Shown here piece after piece: positions 57,732 through 64,000 of a stretch of 64,000 nucleotides of DNA (positions are counted from its first letter, which is position 1; each line of letters opens with the position of its first letter). The DNA is taken from the NCBI RefSeq assembly GCF_001625215.2, contig NC_030383.2, positions 3,298,779-3,362,778 on the forward strand, read 5' to 3'. The translations under genes and the position numbers were made by a program. The notes below the pieces were generated by a model. The model ran no database searches and was not told where the DNA came from. It saw nothing but the letters and a program-made list of their open reading frames with translations. This DNA is from Daucus carota subsp. sativus (taxonomy: Eukaryota; Streptophyta; Magnoliopsida; Apiales; Apiaceae).

Positions 57732-59771
57732 TATTATAATATAATATAATCTTTAAGTTCACGTGAGTCAATTATTCATTTTTGATTCATAAAATAACAT
57801 TCGAGAAAAGCAATTGAATATAATATGATTATGATAAAATCTCTTCACGTTATTTTAAGTTTTCAAGAGGAGGGCGTAATATAATTATACGAGTATATAG
57901 CAACGAGGTTTCTCACAAATTGTTCGTGAAACCAGCCAAACTATAACGGACATCGACTCAAATTATACGTTTTGATTTAAGGTTACTTATTCAAACTGTT
58001 TTCCTCCAAGTTTATCTCCTTGCCTAAACTTTGACAAATAAATCAAAAAATGGCTTTAATTTATTTTAAACAAATACTATCAAATATTTTTGAGTCCTTC
58101 CGCCTAAAGTATAAACAACAAGCTTGCTGCCGCCTCCGTTACCTAACACACGTATTTGAAATCACACCGGAAAGCATTTGAATATCATTTCGATTGTGAA
58201 AATAATAAAGGCATTACAAAAGGTAACAGTGGAATAATTTGCCGTAGCTGGTTCATCTTCGATACCATATCAGTATATCACTGGTACCAGTGTGTAACAA
58301 GTTAAATTAGTTACTGAATTTTATTGAGAAAATATACAAAGTTGGAACCAAAATGAGTGTACAGGATAGCCTTGTGCCCTTGTCCCTCATCGTGATTGGA
58401 ATTAGATTATTTTGAAATTTATTTAAACTGTTACAAATTTATGATGTGCATTTTGGAAGCTTGTTCATAATTCCTAAACATTGACTATTATTAATAGGAA
58501 GTAATGGTCCAGAAATCAATGATTAGTTTTCAAAATTTTTTACCAGTTTATCGTCATATTCCATTTTAACAAAAAATTCTTGATTTATTAAAAAAATTTG
58601 ATAAATCATAAATCGATATTAAAAACATTGATTATTATTAATAGAAAGTTGTAGTTTAGAAATCCCTGATTAATCACTAAAAAATTTTCATATTACACTC
58701 TGATTTAATTTAAAATTTTTGATTTATACAAAAATTAAATCGCCTATAAATCATGAATGTTAGATTAACTGATTAACCCAAATTCTCGAATTCAACAACT
58801 ATGAGCGGAATCGTTAAATCATGAGTATTTCTTTTGTGCATTTGATTACTCTGAATCGAATAAAAAAGCGAGCCTGATTTGGAAGCAATTTGTCCATCAT
58901 GAGAACTGAGAAGTTCAGGACTCCAGTCGACCCTCATGTTTCCGTAAAAATGTCAAAGTGTTCATAATTTGTTATGATGAAACTCAAGCAACTGCAGAGC
59001 TGTTACAACAATTATTTCAATGATCAAACATTGAAACTTGCACACTTTTTGTTATTATAATTCATCATGAAATAACACATGCATCTGGATTCTAATCATC
59101 CGAGAACAATTGAGGAGCTGCTAGGATTCTCTCAATCATGTAACATTGCTGATAAGGACTTTTACTATACATCATTCTCTGCATTTGTTATTTATCGTGC
59201 CGATCATCACTAGTTCTTCGTCAGCTGCAGCCACCTTCTTTCTTTTCTTGAGCAACCTGTGGCTTCTCGTCTTCGGTTTTTGCTGATTATTCAATTGAAA
59301 ACATCCGACAAGTCTAAAACTCCGTCATAAAAAATATGTTTAATTAAAATATGATTCATCATCCAAACATCATATATTTTTTTACTTGAGCAAACGTTTT
59401 ATTTCTGTTTGAAAAAGAATTCGGAACTTAATTTGAAAGTCATATTTCGACCTGGACGTTTTCAGGATGCCGCTAATAACCAACGAATGTTATTTATCTC
59501 AAATTATATTTTCCATGTATTTTCTCCAAATGACCCTGGTGAAAATTACCGTGCAGTTGGTGTGAGTAAAATCAATCTTACATTGTCAAGTAAATTCGAA
59601 AAAATTTTTGATAATGAATTTTGAAGACCTAGCATTTTCTTTTTTATATATGTTTAACTTTTATTCCGTTTAAAAAAATAATAAAGTCGTTTAAAATTGA
59701 TATCCGGACTATTTTATTTTCAAGTTATGCATCTAAAAATTACATACGCAGATAGCACAAATTATTAAAAC
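57732..59771. other. AT-rich intergenic DNA
   Basis: No supported gene. Two similar stretches at about 58440-58600 and 58620-58740 (ATTGACTATTATTAATAGGAAGT... / ATTGATTATTATTAATAGAAAGT...) form a short direct repeat with ATCGATTTATC-like motifs. Confidence 0.45.
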
Positions 59772-59819
59772 GTGTCAAAAGCTAAAATCCTCTGCAGCTA
59801 CGTGTCTAAACTCACGGCA

Positions 59820-60197
59820 ATGACTCAGTACGTTTTAAAGCTCTACATCTCCGTCAAATTCATCACCGCAAATATCATCAATCGCGCCACCGGCGATTTA
59901 ATCGCCACCGCATCGACGGTAGAGCACTGCATCAAAAACTCCTTCGACTGCGGCCGGTTCTCCAATCCCAAGGCGGCCGCCGCCGTCGGCGAAGTTCTCG
60001 CTAAACGTTTCCGAGTAGCGAGTATCTCCGACGGCGGCGGCGCGGCGGCGCGCGAGATTCACGCAGATGTCAATCGAGAGATCGAGAAGAAAGGATCAGA
60101 GAAGAGTGAGATGATGTGGCGTGTTGTTGATTCGCTTAAGAGTGATGGATTGAAGGTTGTGGTGGATGATGAGAGTGAATCTGGACCGTCCGTTTGA
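59820..60197 (+). CDS. uL18-like (ribosomal L18p/L5e family) protein, 125 aa
   Basis: Single-exon frame from the ATG at 59820 (MTQYVLKLYISVKFITANII) to TGA at 60197. The pattern fits bacterial-type L18: a strand pair (KFITANIINRATGDLIATASTVE), then a helix (NPKAAAAVGEVLAKRF), and a final VVDSLKSDGLKVVV. Plants have several small nuclear-encoded L18p/L5e-family proteins of this length, some organellar. The frame is open further upstream from a GTG at 59772, but the ATG start gives the family length. The coding part is markedly GC-rich in the middle (GGCGGCGGCGCGGCGGCGCG), in contrast to its AT-rich surroundings. The acidic tail DDESESGPSV is extra compared with bacterial L18. Confidence 0.8.
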   Translation: MTQYVLKLYISVKFITANIINRATGDLIATASTVEHCIKNSFDCGRFSNPKAAAAVGEVLAKRFRVASISDGGGAAAREIHADVNREIEKKGSEKSEMMWRVVDSLKSDGLKVVVDDESESGPSV

Positions 60198-63100
60198 TGA
60201 TGAGATTGAATCTCGATGTAAGTTGTTTGTCTGATAATCTATTCTTACACTAATCTTTTGTTTCGAATATATTGATTTGATGTGCCTGATTGTAACTATT
60301 ATGAATTGTATTATGATAAGTTGATTGTGATTTGTGAGATTTCGAAATTAACTAGGAAATTTGAATCGATATTTGGCGGGCTTATGACTTTGCTAGTTAA
60401 TTTGGGACATTTTGATATTAGAGCACGATTTTGAATAATTATGACCAGTTTTCGATAATCTAGTATAGTATAATTTTGCTTTTCTGCTGCTATAGACATT
60501 TATGTAATTGGTTTGATTGTACATCTTCAAATAAGTTTACAGTTTTGTGTAGTTTTGGTTTTGGTATACGCATATACTAGCGAGCGAGTAGTTAGGGTAC
60601 AAGTGTTCCTCATGTCTTCGGCAGCCGTTATCTACACAGGGGGATCACGTAACTAGTGTGGCTCAGGATCAGATGAACTCGCATTGGCTTTATTAAATTG
60701 TCCCATGTAGAAACTGTGGGACCGCCGCAATTTTTTGCCTATATGATCTTCCCGTTATGAATAAGCACGAAAAGGTAACACACTTATAATTAGAGGAAAT
60801 TTAAGAATCTCTTTTCACGTAAGGAGTGTGATTGGATAGCAAGAAGGTATGTAGGTCAAGATGTTGAAAGATTATAAACTTTCTTGGTTGGAGATAGAGT
60901 TCCCCGATATTTGTATCTGTTTCTCATAGATAGTTTAACGTGAAGCGGGGAAAAAGAATACCGAAAGATCTAGCGATTGCATATCTCTTCCGTCACTTAT
61001 TCCGGTTTAAATGCATCAACATCTTCAGAATCTTGGTAGCTCATCAAAATAAAATCACATTACACATTTTAATCTTTGTCATCATTTAATTAAGTGCTGG
61101 TCATATACTTGTCACCACACTCTTCATCCCAACAAATCTGGTTGATTGGTCTGAAGTCGTTAAAAACCATTTTGTCAGGAACCAATACGCATGATGGAAT
61201 AGCCACAAAGTAAAAGAAAAGAAGGCAACACAATGTACAACGAGTTCCCTAACAAATAAGAATGCATAGATAATGTGAATTTTCTCCTAGAGAAACTTTA
61301 TGCCAAACAAAACGAGGTAAATGTAATTTTCTTGAAAAGGTGAATCATAACGCTTATTATTTCTTTGTTTGAGTCGCTGATATTAATTGATTAGACTTTG
61401 TAGTTTTTTAACTTTGCAAAGCATGATTTCCTCCTTCAATTTCTTACAAAGATTGCTGACTTCATTACTAGTGGTGCTGCTGGAATCCGTAAGCCTTGAA
61501 GGTGCTCGATAGTTCATTTTGAACCTATAAAGAAATATCAGGATTATTATCTGACATTGTACTACTGAATGGAATATAAAATTAAAGGTTTAGAAATTAC
61601 CAACACATCTCTTTGTTTGATTTTTTTTGTTCTTGATAAAATATGCTTAGATGATGATCTGAATATCAAACCAATTTTTATAATCTTAATTTTCTTTCTG
61701 AATATATGTTTTATTAAATATATATTTTGTATGGATTATGCATCATTTGTTAATAATTTGTTCAAAATTTATTATTTCAGCAGTTTTTAGTACAATAAAT
61801 AATGATTTATACGGGTAGAGGTAAAGTTAATTTCACCTCTCTACATAGGTATCTGGATCAGGCCTCTCAGCTATTCTCTATTCCGCTCCAGTTTTCCTTC
61901 ATGGTGTCCAGCTTGTGTTGCGTGTATCTTTTTGCGCCAACGCTTTTACATCATGATAAGCATAACGCTGGCAGTTGCTCCTAAGCATCATTAAGTCTTC
62001 CTGTTATCTCTGGCTCTTGGAAGACCGAATTTCTCATAGTTTATGAGCTGTTGTGGGAAAAAGCTTAAGTGCAGAGCTAAAATAGAAAGTGTTGTGATAT
62101 AGGGAAGTAAGGCCTTTTATACATGAGGCTTTTATACATGAGGGAAAGGGATATCTACGGTTTGCATTGGGTGGATGCTGTGTGAAACCTTCAAGGTGAA
62201 GAGATGAGGATAGTCGAGCTTTAGTTAGAAGTATTCCACAAGAGGGGTGAACGACTGAAACTGGAGTCTTAGTTTGCAATGACACCTGGAGGACAGGCAA
62301 GTAAGGATGCTAGCTGAATTTAGTGTTTAACTCTAACAATAAGAGAAAGTCATGATATTATTAATCTAAGGGTATTGATCTTACTATTTATTACCATCTT
62401 ATTATAGGTAGTAGTGTATTACTTCAGTATTGCCTGCTATCTCTATTTGATGCTATTTAAAGAAAATTATATATGAGACTCTGTGTCACATAATTGCACA
62501 AAACTGATTGTGATGTATAATTACACAGGATAAAACTCGGGATATGGAAATAATCTTAACACTTCCTTTTCTAGTTCCGCACATGAGTTTTTATCCACAA
62601 CACAGCTCATAATTTGGTCTTTCAAGAGCTTGAGTTAGCAGGAAGACTTGGTGATGCTTGGAATCAACTGCCAGTGCCAGTAATTGTTCTTATGCCTATC
62701 ATGCTTTTTATGGAATGCTTTCACATGACTGCCGTGATATTATCTGACGTATTGCTCATACCATTTATCTGGTCATAACTAATCAAATAAAAGAATAAAA
62801 TTTTAAATAAATACATCCAACTAGAACCTTTTTTGAAAACCGAGTAATAAATTTAATTTAACATATACAAATGTAGAATATATGCGATTATATTGTATAT
62901 ATGAACTATGAAGTGTAATAACTTGTACAATATTTTTCTATGAATGTATCAAGCTCTTGTTTACTTTTTGTATTGTAACGAATAGAATCTTCATGGTTTC
63001 CCAAAATTATAAAACACACCTTGCTAGGATCAAATATGCAAACCGTAATCGGTAAAAATTCAGATATAATAACAACATTATGTTATTCGAGTTAATTATT

Positions 63101-64000
63101 TATTTACTTTTATTGCGATTAGTTTATCCTTTCTGATATTTACTTTGTCCATCGGGATGGTGTACTGGCTTTAATCATGTAGGTTGTAGTTATACAAAGG
63201 GAAAATTTATAATACTGGAGGCTTATTATTTTATTCTTCTCTGTCACAACCTAATACCTAAGATGAACAAGACATTTTTAATGTAACAGCTACCATTTTT
63301 TTTTTCTAAATTAAAATTTATTTTACATTTATGAGATAACAGATACCATTTCTGTATATAGAACCGAAGTTTCAGTTACTTTTTATTTGCACTTCTTATA
63401 TCTTTCATTGTTTCTTTTACTTTTTTTTGAAGAAGAAACTGAAAATTATTTTCACTTTAATTCAATTACTTTATTTTTAATTCGTTGATACCTGGGGGGG
63501 ATATTATAAGCTGGTGTACAACCATATCTGCATGTGCTAACTATTACTAAGTGCAAATTACCCATTAGACATATTTAGCAAAGATAAACATTTACACAGT
63601 ACACAGGGAATAAGTAGGAATTTGATGATGCATGAATTTTTAGTCTAAGCACAAACAAAATACTTGCTTAATTTTGCTCTTTTTGTAATGTAATTTCATT
63701 ACAGAAGGGCCTTTATGGGTCCCAAAGATCCCATAATTGTTCACTTATAAAGATTCTGATTTATAACTCAATTCATAAAGTGTAGGTCCTTGCTTCTTTT
63801 TGTCTTCTTGATTCCTTGGAGAATGCCATGTTCCTCCACCGCTCTAAGACAACATTGTTGAAATCATAGAAGCCAAAAATTTAAAAAAATAAATTTTGAA
63901 TATGAAGCTGGGAGCATCCTTCTCATATCCCAAGGTATTTTTTGAGTTACTGCTACCCAAGTGTTTTAGGAAATTAAGTTTAATAAGGGGAATATCTCAA
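60198..64000. other. Intergenic DNA to the window end
   Basis: I see no convincing gene on either strand: open frames are short, AT-rich and have no family motif. It includes the 3' flank of the uL18-like gene. Confidence 0.45.

Overview
This is nuclear DNA from a dicot plant. The evidence is GT-AG introns with AT-rich interiors, a caffeate-type O-methyltransferase family, class III peroxidase, an SD2-5-like receptor kinase, plant Ty1/copia and Ty3/gypsy (Tat-type) LTR retrotransposons, and hAT and Tourist MITEs. The O-methyltransferases (OMTs) resemble those of furanocoumarin-making Apiaceae, but I can only suggest that family.

Layout. 1-1.0 kb: 3' end of a receptor-like kinase. 1.3-8.5 kb: two intact tandem OMT genes (here called type N) on the minus strand, then a deleted OMT pseudogene (type E). 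9.5-12.1 kb: two tandem copies of a promoter plus OMT exon 1 only (type C, plus strand), joined to an inverted type E exon 1. 12.08-16.85 kb: a full-length copia element inserted in the TATA box of that inverted copy. 17.2-17.9 kb: an OMT exon fragment and a NAC-alpha (nascent polypeptide-associated complex) fragment. 17.95-31.38 kb: a 13.4-kb Tat-like gypsy element with an antisense spliced ORF, an 80-bp tandem array and a nested hAT-like MITE. 32.6-34.06 kb: intact type C OMT (plus). 36.3-37.8 kb: intact type E OMT (minus). 38.2-39.2 kb: a second copy of the OMT/NAC-alpha fragment block, without the transposons. 39.3-40.7 kb: class III peroxidase (minus). 43.3-50.8 kb: a five-exon gene for a repeat-rich 1312-aa protein of unknown function (minus). 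50.8-64 kb: mostly AT-rich intergenic DNA with MITE-like repeats, a 5'-truncated LINE and a small uL18-like gene at 59.8 kb.

How it fits together. The first 39 kb is an OMT cluster reshaped by tandem duplication, inversion, segmental duplication and recent transposon insertion. Four OMT genes are intact (N1, N2, C, E). They differ at positions that, in the well-studied caffeate OMT, contact the phenolic substrate, so they are probably specialised-metabolism OMTs rather than the lignin enzyme. The duplicated blocks give empty sites for both large retrotransposons, which fixes the order of events: duplication first, insertions later. Exon coordinates were derived by matching splice sites and reading phase by hand; no alignments or searches were run.
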